A stretch of 64,000 bases of DNA, from NCBI GenBank assembly GCA_008694505.1, contig VZDJ01007753.1:20522606-20586605 (forward strand). The letters run 5' to 3'. Positions 23,553 to 37,213 of this stretch are shown piece after piece; the first letter of the stretch is position 1; each line of letters begins with the position of its first letter. Source of the DNA: Cyanoderma ruficeps. Lineage: Eukaryota > Chordata > Aves > Passeriformes > Timaliidae. Below the pieces are notes generated by a model. It was not told the DNA's origin, searched no databases, and saw nothing but the letters and a program-made list of their open reading frames with translations. Both the position numbers and the translations under genes were made by a program.

Positions 23553-26500
23553 ACCTCTGTCTTTCTGTATAGATTTTTGTATTCGCAGGAACAACAGAAA
23601 ATATTCTGAAAAATACTTCTTTGAATGACCATGTGTTCATTTGGACTGGGTAGACCCAAGTCCCATGTAACTATTCCTCATTCAATGCATGTCCTGTCAA
23701 CTCAGGAGACATTCTCTCATCATCCTCTGATACATCCTCTGGTCATCTCATTTCTTCTCATGTTTCCTTTTGTACTTGAAGTATATTTTTCTTAAAGGAG
23801 GATGGCAGAAGTATGCAGGATTTCAGCTCAGGTAACTTCTTTCAGCTTTGGAAACATTTTCCCAGAGAACACTTGGATTGATCTGTCTTTTCCCCATTGC
23901 CTCACACTAACAGTCTTACTCATTCTGTTGTTGAACAGTGGACTCTTTCTTTAGGTCTTTAACGACTTGTGATTTCTTAGCTTGTAGAATTAATTCCTTT
24001 TATTTGTGTTCGTATTCAGGACCTTTCATTTTTTTTTGCTGTTAACTTTACACCATTTCTGTTATTCCAGTCCCAGAAATCATCCCTTCCTCTGTGTTTA
24101 TGATGGCTCATAACCTTGTGCCAGGCTCTTTCTGCCAACAGCACAGATGAGACACTGTACTCAAACAGTCCGTAAGGAGCTGCTTTAGGAAATTCTCTTG
24201 TACTGTCCCCTACCTACTCCTCCCTCCTCTTTTAAGTAGTTGGTTTTTCATCTAACTTAGACATCTAAACCTAAACGTATAAGGTCTACTCCATTTGTCT
24301 AGATAATGAAATACAGTTTTCCATCTGAGCTAATAAGTGCACTTATATCCAATCCTTTATTGAGTTCTAATGAGATACAATCTACTTTATTTGCAGAGAA
24401 AAATAATTTCAAGGAACAGCTCTGTATTAAGTTTGGTCTATTCTATCTTTGCTGAGGACATATTTCAGTTTATTCTATCTTCTTTTTCCATCACATGTGT
24501 TTACATAATCTTTCTTTCAGAATTTGTAGCTTTGGTTATGACTGAAACTAAATAAAATGTTTGTCAGCAAAACACTGACACTATATTATCTAGTCCTATA
24601 AATATGATTATCACAAAAGTTTTTGGATTGCTGGTGTTTCTTCTGTAGCTGTAAATAACGTCTGCCTGTGAATGGATAGTCTCTTTCCTCAAATTCTGAT
24701 TTTTCTAAAGATAGTCCAAGAGTCTAGGTAGGGATGGAGTAACTTCCCAAATAGCAAATTCTATGGGGTAATCTGTCATCTCGGTCTGCTTTTGGCATGC
24801 TGTGTGCTGTCACAAGCCCTTTGAAAGCAGAGAAGGACAGTCCCAAGGGGGCAAAGGCCCCGAGGTGCTGTTTGCTATGACCCAAGCATTAACCTTCAAA
24901 ACTGAGCTATAATGCAATGTAGTCAATTAGCATTCTGGGGTCTCCAGGGGGTTCAGTTAAATGTAGAATTTGGATCCCTTTCCTGCTCCACAGAACCCTT
25001 CAAAACATAGCCAAGTTTCTCCATGTCCCCACAGTAGTGGCTGTGTTTCAGTAGTGAGCAATGTACAAACTCTAGAGAACAATATAATACTGTGCTGAAT
25101 AAAGGGCACAATTGATCATAAGGGACCTATGGCTCTGTACATGGTATAAATGTCACATAGCATCAGTCAAAGTTTACGTGGAAAACAATGAGACTAGATA
25201 CACATTCCAGTTTGTTAAAGTTAAATGTGTGACTGGTTGTAGAAAATGCCTGGATTTAACTTTTCATTTTTGATCTCCATAGGGGAATGTAAAACAGTGA
25301 TGATTTTTTTTCCAATGCTGAAGTTGTTAGATCCTAAATTTCCAGCTGCCCGTACTGACACCTCTTCAAGGACTCTATGAGAACAATTTGATCGTTTCTT
25401 TCAGCAGAAAAACTGACTCCATTAGATTGCAGTGGCCCAGAGGAGCAGTGGATGAAGAGCAGCTGTTAGAATGCAATCACTGTTGAGCTCATATAAATTG
25501 TTGTAAAAGTTCTTTCACTGTTTCTCTATTTAAATGTGCTAAAATACATCCAGTAAATGCATCCAACCTCTCCTTTAGATGCTTGCTCCTACTAGAGTTA
25601 TGAAAGAGGGTCTCTCTGTAGCAGTCTTTGTGTTCGTCTTTTATCCTTGGTAATGTTCCAACAGCTCTGAAAATGGCAATTATTAATTCACTGTGAAAAA
25701 AGCACCACTTCTTTCTTGATATTCTGATTCATTTTATTCCAGTTTCTAACCTGCTGTTTTTGGCAAAAGCCTTTTTGATAAAGTGAAGGCTGAGTTCTTT
25801 TGAGGCAAACTTTCACAAAATTAGGTGTCATATGTGACAAGTTTCAGTTAGTGTTTGTTTAAGCTAGGGGGTAGACCACAACGACTCCATTTGGTAGCTC
25901 AGGTTTACATTGACAAAAGAGTATTTAGCTGCTTGACTCTTCTCTAGAGACTAATCACCGCTGGGAGTTTGGCACCTCATACCTCCACTGAGCAGGCCAA
26001 GGCACACACAAGCATTGCACTCATCTGACTGAAATCACAAAACAGGGCTGGCAAGTGCTTAAAAGTTCCTGACAAATGCAAGCTATTACCCCAAACTGAG
26101 TTTGTTCCCCTCATCAGGCTCTCCAGGGCTGTAGAAACTGCAGTTGCATCCTGGCAATATGGATGGGTTGCAAAACTGTAGGATCAGCTGTGAATTTAGG
26201 CAACTACCTAAGGAAAAGGATTTCTTTGTCAAGACTTATTCTAGGATAAATTTGAAATAGCTGATGTTTTCCTTGCAGGTAGGTCAGATACCAGGAATTG
26301 CCTGGTGCTTACCTGAGGCTAAGAAACATGGCTGGATGATCGCTAGAAAGCTGCTGACACACAGTAACTTGTTCATATACTCAGAATTGCAATTGTTTTC
26401 TATTCATTTGGAGTTTGACTGAAATAAACTATTTTCACAGGAACTAATGGGCTACTTTCAAGTCATAGTCCAGTGATGATAAAGAAGATCCATTTCTCAG

Positions 26501-27632
26501 GCACCAACTTTGACCTGGGAAATCGTAATTCCAGCACTAACACCTGCAGTAATCTTAGGCAGTCGTTTTGTCAGATCCTTAGATATACACATCACTGATT
26601 TTGGAGGTGTAACTAATTGGCTTTCCAAAGATCTGACCAGCATGCTCTGTGCCCTGTGCCAACTCTGTTGAATGGATTTTGAGTAAAATCTTAGGTTACA
26701 GTAGTCCTGCAGGACCAATAAGGTGCTGTGAGTAGATAAGACAGATAACCAAGACACATTATTGCTCAACTGAGGAGTATTTAATGGGTAAGTTTCTTTT
26801 TAATTTAGAAACTCCCAGAGTGAATCCAAGTGGTAAAAGCAATTCTGAAATACTTCAAGTTTCCATTTTTTGTATCCTTCAAAATTCAAGTACTTGTGTT
26901 ATTTGTGTCCTACCTCAATTTTTGATAGAGTGAATTCTGAGACTCAACCTGTTTCGTGACTGCCTGATTGTATTAAAATATGGTGGTGAATTCTGTGTGC
27001 CTCTGCTCAGGCTCAGAAAAGCTGTTCCATTGTAGCCTTCTGTGCACGGGCTATAGTATCCTTATGGTATACCACAGTATTTGTGTTTGCTTGCAGGTAA
27101 AGGAAAACTTTTATATTTTTATCCTGAGGTTTACTGATAATCCCAGTGAGGCAAAGAGCATTCCTGTGTATAACTTAGTTCAAAAACAATTGCATATCAG
27201 TCCTGACACCTGTGGGGATTGAGTTATCAGATCAAAGCTCAGAACAGATTTCATTCTTTTTGGTTGCTTCACTCAGTCAGAAATAATTTGTAGAAAACCT
27301 TTAGGGTACCTTAAGTGGAGCACAACTGCATTGATTGGGAAGATATGGATGCTTTTGTGAGCATACTTGTGCAGATTTCAAAGTGCAAGGTATTCAAACC
27401 AGGATTTTCCTGGAGGAATACCAGTGAACTATGTGGGTGTACACATTCCTGTATACCTGGAGAGACATCTATGGGCTGTCAGCACAGTTAAAACAGAAAC
27501 ACTCTCAATATTTTAAGGGAAAAATGAAAGGGAAAAAATGGGAATCTAGCATGAAGACTATTAGTGCTGCATTTAGTGGGTAACCAGGAGAGCACAGGAC
27601 AGGACAGGATGTTTCCTCTCTATTGACCTTGA

Positions 27633-27633
27633 N
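27633..27633. other. Ambiguous base (N)
   Basis: The only non-ACGT base in the window. It marks an unresolved position or a masked base in the assembly, not a gap of known length. Confidence 0.98.
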
Positions 27634-29688
27634 GAAAAACATACACTCATGAGTGCATTGGCATTCGACCAGGGTCAACCCATGACAGACCTATTATATC
27701 AATTTTATTAAAGGAGGGAAGTCTTCTGCAAAACTCATCAGTTTTTGAGCTTTGGGGGTTGAGAGGCGAGATGTACTTTTTAAAGGATGGGGAATCAATT
27801 TGTTATTGTGTAGCTATTTTTTGATTATGAAAGGTATGATTTATAATGATAACTATGTATGCAAAACTTGGAGTGAGTGATTAAAAGACTCTTTAAAATG
27901 ACATAATTACATTTGTCCCTTTTCCAGTAGAAATATTGTCCAATAAAATAAAATTATGGTTGTGATATGAAAGCATTGTTTATAAAAAATTCTGAGTCAC
28001 AACACAGGAAAACTGAAAGAGGATTCTGAGTAGTAGGAAATTTATATTTTTTGCAGGACTTGCTCAAATATGAGAATGCTTAAATTACTACTCCAGCACA
28101 TTTGATGTACATGACATTCACTTTAGAAACTTCTGATTTCCTTAGCAAATGGAAATTTAATGTAAACAAAGCAGTCAGAACATAGGCAATAATGACTAGA
28201 AATAGTATTCTAAATATTTTAATAGTGACATTCCAGAGATGTTTACCTTTGTGAAGATAAGAAGAACATATACAAAAAATGAATGAACAACAATCTGCAT
28301 TCCATCATTAAAATGAACTTTACAGATGACTTACTCTTGGACTCCGAGACAAGTTCTTTTTTTAGAGCACAGTCTGCAGAACCAGAAAATAAAGACAAAA
28401 CCAGCCTCTCTGCAACCTCTCAGGGACCAAATACCACACAGAAAGCGTTTTGTGTTTTTGTATTTATTTTTAAATGCGTAGTTTAGTTATTAGAACACCA
28501 GTTCTTTGTTCTTCTTCTCAAGTATTTTACATCAGCTCTGTGGTTTAAAATGATACTTGAAATGGCTGTAACTTCATTACACTTACAAAGAATTCATGCC
28601 AAAAGCCTTTTGGATATATATACTATGTCTCTTTTATACCACTGCTGCATGATAAAGAGGAATCAAGACACTTTTGAAGCATCTGCATTATCATTCTCAG
28701 ATGCTACTTTCATCCATCCCATCCATCACTGCAATTTTTACACTTCTGGGCTGTTGTACACCAGAGCAAGCCAACTTGATATCCCTTGGCAATTAAGGCC
28801 CCTTTTATTACATTTGCTGAGAATAGAGTCTAACACAGCTATAAAATTTTATCAATAACTGTTTCAAAGAGTACAGACCTTGGGAAAGTATCATCCAGAG
28901 GATTTAAGTCTGATCAATGTTATTTTCCAATGTCAGGGAAAGTCAAAGTGAACAAAAGCAATGTGTGAATGAGAAAGTGAGGATTATCAGATTCCCAGAG
29001 TTCCAGCCATATTCTAGGTGGAGTGTAAGACTGAATCCCTCATCAGTGACCATTAGACAAGCATCTACACTGTGCTGGACAGCAGCTGTCAGCATGGCAC
29101 AGATGACAAAATTGTTTGTCCATGTACAGCACCAGCCACCATGCCTGAGTGACCCTGGAGCTGACTTGGTCGTAACTCTGAAGATTTTTCCCCAGGGAAA
29201 TGGAAAATCCACCCAGTGAACATGATCCATAGAATTGCCCTCACGGTACAGGTGAAGGCTATGCCTTTCGGTTGAACCAGGAGGAGGCAGCAGGGAACAC
29301 CTTGACACCTTCTTAAAAGGATTCCTGTTCCAAGCAGCCAGCATCCACAGGGAATCTGAATTCAGTTTGAGTTTAAGCAATCAGTGTCCTGTGTGTCTTG
29401 TTAACACTCTCAGATACAAAGTGCTTTGCTCTTTGGTTTAACAGCTAAAGAATTACATTTAACCTACAGAATTACAAAACCTACATTTTACCATGCAGAA
29501 TAAACCAATTTAGAACATATCCAGAACAGTGCCTTGTCATCTAGCCAAAAGCAAGGAGACATACAGAAAGGGTTTCAGCAACCTTGTGTGTTACAGATCA
29601 GGACAAAGTAGCAAAAAAGTAAAAAAAAGAGTTGATGTGAAAATACAGCAAAATTTAGTAGCATCCTATGAGAGCGTCCTAAGACCTA

Positions 29689-29758
29689 TCCTTCTTTCCT
29701 TCTTTCCTTCCTTCTTACCTTTTATCCTTCTTTCTTTCCTTCTTCTTTCATTTTTCTT
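29689..29758 (+). repeat. Pyrimidine-rich (CTTT/TTCC)n tract
   Basis: About 70 bp almost entirely of C and T, built from imperfect CTTT and CCTT units. It is a degenerate microsatellite. Confidence 0.93.
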
Positions 29759-30860
29759 AAAAAAATTATTTATTTTTATTAGCTGACCAATTCAGGAAAG
29801 AGAGTATAAATTCTAACTTTGGTTTGTCAGTGGAAAAAGACTACAATACATAAAAATTCCGTGTGGAATTCAAAATAGCCTGTCCTCAGGGAGACATCTG
29901 TCTACTCCCTTGCTTGGGCACACAGTGTGCATACCAGCAGACTGTGCTCTCTAATTGGCTTTGGATTAATTCTTTCACTAAAATAACATCATAATTCCTT
30001 AGGTATTAATGGGTCACTTTATCCAACTTCAGTAACTGAAAGAATGAAACTTCTCATGTTCCAAAATAAAACAGTAATTTTTTGAACTGGTGGCAATACT
30101 GTAAATAAGTGTAGTTCATAACGAGTGTGTATCCAAAGTCTATACATAGACAGGCCCTGAGACACACCCAATTGCAATTCCAGATAACAGTGTTGTCACA
30201 ATGTTTCTCTTGCTTGAAGTATCTGTATTCTGCCTCTCTTCTGTGAGTCCCTCACAGGTCTGTACCCAGCCTAAGGAGATTCCTGGAGGCTCCCAAAGAG
30301 AGTTGTCTTTCCAGCTCTTGTGTTTGTGCCTTTGACCTTTCTTATTGCTTGCTGTAGCCTTTCTCTGTCTGTATTTGTGTGTGTGCATCTGTGTGCATGT
30401 GCACAAACTTCTTACGCAGTCTGGGGGACAACTGGCAAGTGCTGTGATGTGGAGGTTTAGTTTGGAAGGAGTTGCCACAAGTGCACCTAGTGAGCAAGTT
30501 GGCAATGGACAAGCATTAGCTAGCCCCAAGTGTTCAACTTTTTTATGGCTTGCTCTTCCTGAGATGGTAGAAGCACAGACTATGCATTAAGAATTAAACC
30601 TCCTCTAATAGACTTTCTCTTTTTACCTCGTCTTCACAGACTCAGGAATAGTCCACAAGCACAAACAGATAACCATGGGGCTACATCTAGCAAAACTGTA
30701 AAAAAAAAGTCCTTAAAGCAATGTTTATATGGGGATACGAGTGTGACGGAGTTTGTAGAGAAGGCTAATATATTTTAAAAGATCCATTTGTACTGTAAAA
30801 AATCTGAAATACTAAGAGCACACAAGCCTCACTTCTGATACACAATAAAAAGAACACACT

Positions 30861-30970
30861 TAATTTTAAGTGCAGGGTGGTAGTAACTGCTTTGACTTTA
30901 ATTTAATTATGGGAGTACTTTAATTACTGGAGCAATTAATTAGAAAAAATCTGCATATTATTTGTGGTCA
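30861..30970. promoter_or_regulatory. Cluster of TAAT/ATTA motifs, candidate conserved noncoding element
   Basis: Within about 110 bp there are several homeodomain-type cores: TAATTTTA (30861), TTAATTTAATTAT (about 30898-30909), TTAATTACT (about 30920) and CAATTAATTAG (30933-30943). An octamer-like GCATATTA lies downstream. The non-AT parts are not low complexity. This arrangement resembles vertebrate developmental enhancers. That is inference only; AT-rich DNA makes such motifs by chance. Confidence 0.25.
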
Positions 30971-33202
30971 GAATGAGATAGGTCAGAAATAGGGAATAAC
31001 CCAAATTGCTGTCCCTTGTGAAACTGATACAAAGAAAATTTACTGCTTGTGAAAATCTGAGAGTTTATATTGTAATTGGTGCTTAGAATATCCTTGACAA
31101 ATTTTCTGCTGATTTAGTCTAAGTAGATTTTCATCCTGGTAGAAAATCGTGTGTTTTGTTCACTTAGAATGGTTAAATGGGAGGTGCTTTAAGAAAACAA
31201 TTGAGTTCTATGTAGAATCTTATGTGACAATATAGGTAGCTTAGGACAAAGTTAAAAATCTTGGTAGATCCACACTTTTTCATTTTAATTTATTTTGCAT
31301 TATAACATAATATTTGCACATTCTCACACTGGATCTGAATTGGATTTCTGATGCATTCAGGTCTGAGTTATTAATCAAGGTGAATTTTTAAACACAGCAT
31401 TATTAAAGTAGATCATAGTAAAGTGAGCCCTAGGACAAGGAAACTTGCTTGATTTATGTACTTTCTGGCTTTAGTTACTTTTTCTTTTCCAGATTATCAT
31501 GTGAAAGTTTTCTCTGACTCCTTTTTTTTTTCTGTGCAAGCTAAAACTTCACTTTTGCTTTTGAAGATTCTCATCATGGGACCATTTTGTGCTGTAATTT
31601 GGCAGAGGTTCTTTCTGAGTAGGAGGTTTGGATTTGTTTTCAGGAAAACTGAGATGTTTCTTTTTTTGCTTTTGTTAAATTTTGGTATTTTTCTAACCTT
31701 TTTGATGAGTACATAGGAACTTTCAAGAATAGCTTTTCTCATGGAAATGGAAAAATTTCTCTTCTCTGCCATACATGGGAATGGGAAGGAAAAAAATTAT
31801 TTTCTTTGAAAGAAAAAAAGTGAACAAATGAATTTATAGAATGGTCTGGAATTCATATCCCTGAAAAGTAGTTGATTTTACTTTTATGAACTTATTTTCA
31901 GATACTTTTTATATTTCTAAACTATGCTCAGTCATCCCTAGAAAAGAATAACACTTCCTAGTCATTAAAAAGTTTGCTATATCAGACCTATGAATGGAAA
32001 ACTAAATTGGAGATAATGTACAGAAATTCTGACATGATTTATTATTTTTATTGCATATACTAACAAATCTCTCCAAACAAAGGAAGTAAATTTATGAAAA
32101 TATGTAGACGGATATGTATGCTTTTCTCATTGTTGAATTAGACGTTAGGGTTTCCATGTTACTCCTTGACAATGTGATGCTAATATGGCCTTAGAGACTT
32201 CTTGTCTTTCAGTTGGCTTTCCTGAAAAAATGACTGTTGAGGAAGCTAGGAAAATGTTTTCTAAAGTGTATTGGAATATTTCTATGTAAAGTTAAGTATA
32301 TGGAAGTCCATGGTACAATAAGTGCATTAAGAGAAAACATCCATTTCAGTTGCACAGCAGAATGAAAATATTACAGTTGGTGGTGGGGTCAATAAAAGAT
32401 AACCTTTGCTCCTGCACAAATTCCTTGTCCAAGTAATTGCACTCTGTTTAAGCTTCTGAGGCTGGGATCATGTGGAAACTCATTCCTCAAAAGCTCAGCA
32501 AACTATAGACCTTCTCTCAGACCTTGTGAAGGGTGTTTTTTCTTTTGACAGCTTGATTTGCCTCAGATATGAGTGGAGATTATTCTCCTTCACTGCCCAA
32601 GACTTGCTAGATGGGATTTCAAGTTCAGCTGACAACAATAGACTAACTTTCCAGGTATGCCTCTTATTTCAGAATTAAGAGCATTATTTTAACTATCATA
32701 ATAAATATCATCATCCCCAGAAGAGTAGGGTATATCAAACTTTTCCTTTATTCATTTTCCAGATAACTCCTAGACTACTAACACTACTTCTGTCACTGTG
32801 TGTTCTCTGTACAGTCCTGACTCTCAGGTTCCTGGAGTTCACAAAAGACAATTTTAATTAGAATTTGTACATTATTCAAATTTGCATAAATTGAAATATA
32901 TTCAAATTGCCTTCTAAAAATGCTTAAAATTACTTTAATTCTAAAGGAACAGAAAAATACATTAATAGTACTGATTAGAACTGAGGAACTCCACTCTGAG
33001 GCATTGAATCATCAACACCTTGACCTACAGTTAAAATACACACCTTAAGCATCCCTAGCTTAAAGTAAATATCTTTTCTCACATTTCCTGCAAAACTATC
33101 CCAGAGAAGCTTTAATTTCAGTGCATTTTTTTGAAAATGATTTAAATTAGGGCATGAGGGTTATTCCAACATTTGCTGTAGAACGTGTAATGAAATCATT
33201 AA

Positions 33203-33216
33203 TAGATAGATAGATA
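33203..33216 (+). repeat. Short (TAGA)n run
   Basis: Three TAGA units and a partial fourth. Confidence 0.85.
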
Positions 33217-34859
33217 TCTGAGGCAGTGGTAGAACATTTCATTGACTGTTTAGTGAGAAACAGAAGATTGGAGTTTTCCTTCATTTACACTGTTACAAAT
33301 TTTCTATATGATGTAGAAGAAATAATGGCAAGATAACTACAAAGAAAATAAACTGAATAATTTCTAACAGACTAGCACCTGGTCTGTTAGAAAAAGTAAA
33401 AGTTTTTGATGTTTAATTGAGGCTGAGATACAGAGAAAAAACTGTAATTCTGCAAATCCTAAAAAAGTACAAGCCAACTTGAGTACTACATCTGAAAAAA
33501 TACGTTATAGATGCATCCTTATTATTGCATTAAATTTAGACACTTCATGTTCAACCCTAAATTCTAAATATGTAAACTTTCATCTATAATGGAATGGGGC
33601 ATTTTTAAAATATCAAGATGACTGAGTTCTAAAATTACCTTTGTGTATTTATGCTTGGATTCATCTTTTATTGGCTATCTAAAGTATGTGCTATTGACTG
33701 CTTTCTAAACATGTTCAGAACTTGTTTAAAAGTCTTTCAGTTTGGTCTTGAAAGCTGTGTTTTGTGTAGCACACAGCACTGTCATCTTGGAGCACTGACT
33801 GCTCTCTGGGCATCATTCAGGTGTCTGCTCTGTCTAGGCATAGCAAAGCTTTCTACAGTCCTATCCTTCTTTTTTGTTTAATTGTGAGGAGGTGTATTAC
33901 CTGAATTATGATAATAGATCTACACTGAAAAATCCTGGTGGTACTTAACTGTTTCCAGTTATGTGGCATCTTATTGGAAGATGTCCCTAAATTTTTTCAA
34001 CATCACTACTTCTAAAGAAAAAAAATATATATTCACGGAGTTACAAGAGCCCACATGCTTTACAAAATTATCCTTCAAGGCTGTTTGTACCTTTTGTCCA
34101 AATGTATTGCTTGGCATTTTTCAGCAAATACACATTACTGCCTGTTTTCTCTTTTCTGGAATTCTTCATGTATAGTCATGAAAATAAGTTCTATTATGGA
34201 GCAATGATTTTTCACACTTCAGACTAACAGGATGTGAGGAGAGGTTCTTACTTGTGAACTATGATGTATTTCAGGAATGTTGGCTACCAGCACAGAATGT
34301 GTTCACCTTGGAGCTGGAGGTTTTCTGCAGAACACATCAATAAAATGATCTTTTAACAGCCACCCATTCCAGCACCCAGGTGTGTTGTACTTCATCCTGT
34401 TTCACGCACACCAGAATAATTTCAAGTATCAGGGTTCTTTATTGAAATCATGGCCAACCATATTAAGATATAATTTCAGGTAATTATAAATGGAAATAAT
34501 ATTTATAAAATACCTGTCTGACTAAAGGTCATGCTTCTGTACAAAATCCATGTTTTCATATGAGATCAGTCAACTCCTTTAGTTTAATGAACCATTTGTT
34601 GGCAGATTTGTAAAGTGATACTGGTTCTCCAGGTCCAAGTAGTCTTCTGCCAAGGAAATAATTTCACTGTTTCAGATTACAAGTGCTAAAATTCTTAACC
34701 AAAGTATTATTTGGGAATGCCAGCCTTATCAATTTTGCTGCATTCTTCTTGAAACACATCTACTGCACACACTTTATTAGCACCAGAGTGCAACAGCTCT
34801 TTCTGCTCTGTCTTTTGCAGCTGGCCAGCCCCATCTGTTGTCAGTGGCTCAGGATGTCT

Positions 34860-35592
34860 CTGAAGGACACTGGGATTGGGTCAGAGCAACCCCCAGTATC
34901 AGCACAGGCTGGGGATGAACAGATGGAGCAGCCCTGCCCAGAAGGACTTGGGGGTGCTGGAGGGTGAGAGGCTGGACATGACCCAGCCATGGGCACTCCC
35001 AGCCCAGAGAGCCAAACGTGTCCTGGGCTGCATCCAAAGCAGCAGGGCCAGGGAGGGGATTCTGCCCCTCTGCTCTGCTGAGACCTCACCTGGAACACTG
35101 CACCCTGCTCTGGGTGCCAGCACAGGAAGGACATGGACCTGTTGGAGTCCAGAGGAGGGCCTCAAAGAGGATCAGGGGGCTGGAGCACCTCTCCTATAAG
35201 GAAAGCCTGAGAGAGTTGGAGTCATCTTGAAGAGAACGCTCTAGGGACACCTCATGGTGGCCTTTCAGTATTAAAGGATGCCTATAAGAAAGATGGGGAC
35301 AGACTTTTTAGCTGGGCCTGTTGGGATAGGAGGAGGAGTAGTAATGGTTTTAAACTAAAGGACTGTATATTCTGATGAGATACAAGGAATAAATTTTTAC
35401 CATGAGGATGTTAAAACAGTGGAACATGTTTCCCAGAGACGTGGTGGATGCCTCACCCCTGGAATCATTCAAGGTGAGGTTGGATGGGTCTCTAAGCAAC
35501 TTGATCTAAATTAAGGTGCCCTTGTTCATTGCAGGGAGGTTAGACTAGATGGCCTTTGAAAGTCCCTTCCAACCCAAACTATTCTGATTTTC
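34860..35592 (+). mobile_element. CR1 LINE 3' end, sense, including end of ORF2 remnant and 3' UTR
   Basis: The plus strand still reads like the C-terminal end of the CR1 reverse transcriptase protein from 34876. Short phrases KDLGVL, RVLGCI and ILPLCSA are recognisable in one 107-codon frame. The nucleotide text continues into the CR1 signature 'ggctggagcacctctcctat', 'cctttcagtattaaagg', 'agactagatggcctttg' and the end 'cccttccaacccaaac' followed by ATTCTGATTTTCTGA. The last resembles the short direct-repeat tail of CR1. The copy is 5'-truncated, the normal outcome of target-primed reverse transcription, and carries frame breaks. Its GC content is well above its flanks. It looks younger than the antisense CR1 at 7286. 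Confidence 0.93.
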
Positions 35593-36634
35593 TGAATTTA
35601 TGATTATATGAAATGTATCTGCTTGGCCAATAACAAATTGAGCTGGAAAACTTTCTGAATCAGTATTTGATTTTGAACAACTGTTAAAATATTATTTTAA
35701 TGACCCTAGTGTTCTGAAGAAGTATTGCTTGAACTAAAAATTGTTGCTTATGCTTAAACTTGAAGCAGATTGTGTTCCTGCACTACTGTGCCCTTGAGTT
35801 TAGCATCACAAGATAAATAAACAGCAACTTTGGACCACTATGCCTTTCTTTGAGATTTTGAGTCATTGGCAGCCTAATTTTGTTTAGGAAAGGAAAAATG
35901 TGGTTTCTATTTTTTCTACTGAAATACAGAGTGGAGTAAGGGGAAAGACTGAAAAATTTCCAGTAAGATAGGGTCTAATTAACCATCACTCCATAACTAC
36001 GACATGAAAGCAATGGCAGAGAATGGTAGCTCTGAAGTGTATAATATTTTCTAACATCATCTTAGGATTCATGGCTGAAAATTGCTCCGTGACAAGTGTG
36101 ACCAAACATCTCATGTAAAAACATGTTCACCAGGCAGAGAGTGACACCTCCCTGCTCAGCGGAAGCATCAGGACCAGAGGAAGTGAGTCATGGCCCACTT
36201 TCCAAGGATCAGTATGAAACAAAAGGCCCATCAAGCGAGGTTGACAGCTGCAGTTATTAATGTCAAGGGCCCAGAAACAGGAGGGCACATTGCTTGTATT
36301 CTTTCTGCTTTTGATGACTCATATCTTCGTCTTCAGAAGCTTACAGATTATTTGATAGAGCCTAGACACAAACCAAATATTTCAAAGCAGCTGGAAAAGT
36401 GAAGATCTCCTAGATTTGATGTAGCTGATACTTACAAATGCTTGGTAAGAAAAACAAAGTTAGCCAAAGATAATCATCGTCACAGAAGAAAATCCCATCA
36501 TTTGTCAAAACCACAGCATACCAAAGACTAAACAACTCTCCTGACAGTCTCCTTGCTACACAGTATTGTGTGAAATGTTGGACTCCAGTACCAGACAATC
36601 CTGAGCCTTCTGTATTTTGTTACCTGCCAAGTGA

Positions 36635-36654
36635 GAATGAATGAATGAATGAAT
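36635..36654 (+). repeat. (GAAT)5 microsatellite
   Basis: Five perfect GAAT units. Confidence 0.97.
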
Positions 36655-37187
36655 TTGAGCTTTTTGTGTCTTAAGTGAGATGTTCAAAAATATTTAGATT
36701 TAGTCCTACTGAATTTTTTGTTATTTTTACCTTTTCATTTTAACTTGTAGACTTGTAATCTTTTGCATGGAAGAAATTATAAATATGAGATGCTTGGTTC
36801 TGATTAAATTAATGTTTTTACACTGAAAAGAATAGATTTTTCCTTCTTGGATCTATTTATTACACTGATTTCCTGTAATAAGTGAACAAATTGATCCAGT
36901 TCTCAGTGCGGTGGGATATGCTGGCAGTATGACCATTTAGTGTTAGCATAAAATGCTCATATTAGTTGTTGAGAGAGCCCAAAGCAGAGCTGGTGAGACA
37001 GAATGGAGAGAACCATGAGAGTGACTGCCAGCTACGTCTTTAAGAAATTTCTATTGAGTTGTTGTGATTGGATTTTTTTTTTACACAGATGATTTCTTTC
37101 AACTTTATCTAATATTAGGTGAATATTTTAGAAATGAAGCCTTCTGAAAAACGAACCCCAAACCAAAGCAATCAACCACACAAAATA

Positions 37188-37213
37188 AACCAACCAACCA
37201 ACCAACCAACCAA
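37188..37213 (+). repeat. (AACC)n microsatellite
   Basis: About six AACC units, within a longer A/C-rich stretch (37150-37230). Confidence 0.95.

Larger units (their letters stand above)
23420..34859. other. Unannotated AT-rich stretch, no gene seen
   Basis: About 11.4 kb with no gene or transposon I can support. The longest ATG-started frame is 145 codons (28943-29380, minus), overlapped by a 100-codon frame on the other strand, and neither has a recognisable domain. Contents that can be named are short tandem repeats at 23532, 29689 and 33203, one ambiguous base at 27633, and a TAAT-rich block at 30861-30970. The 30120-30590 segment is GC-richer and TG-rich, but I could not find element ends in it. 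Confidence 0.6.

Noticed and set aside
26281..26325. Snippet resembling U1 snRNA (GCTTACCTGAGG)
   Set aside because: Only a few bases match; the rest of U1 is absent.
28943..29380. 145-codon minus-strand open frame, possible exon
   Set aside because: No recognisable domain, an overlapping 100-codon frame on the other strand, and no splice or promoter context I could defend. The length is within chance.
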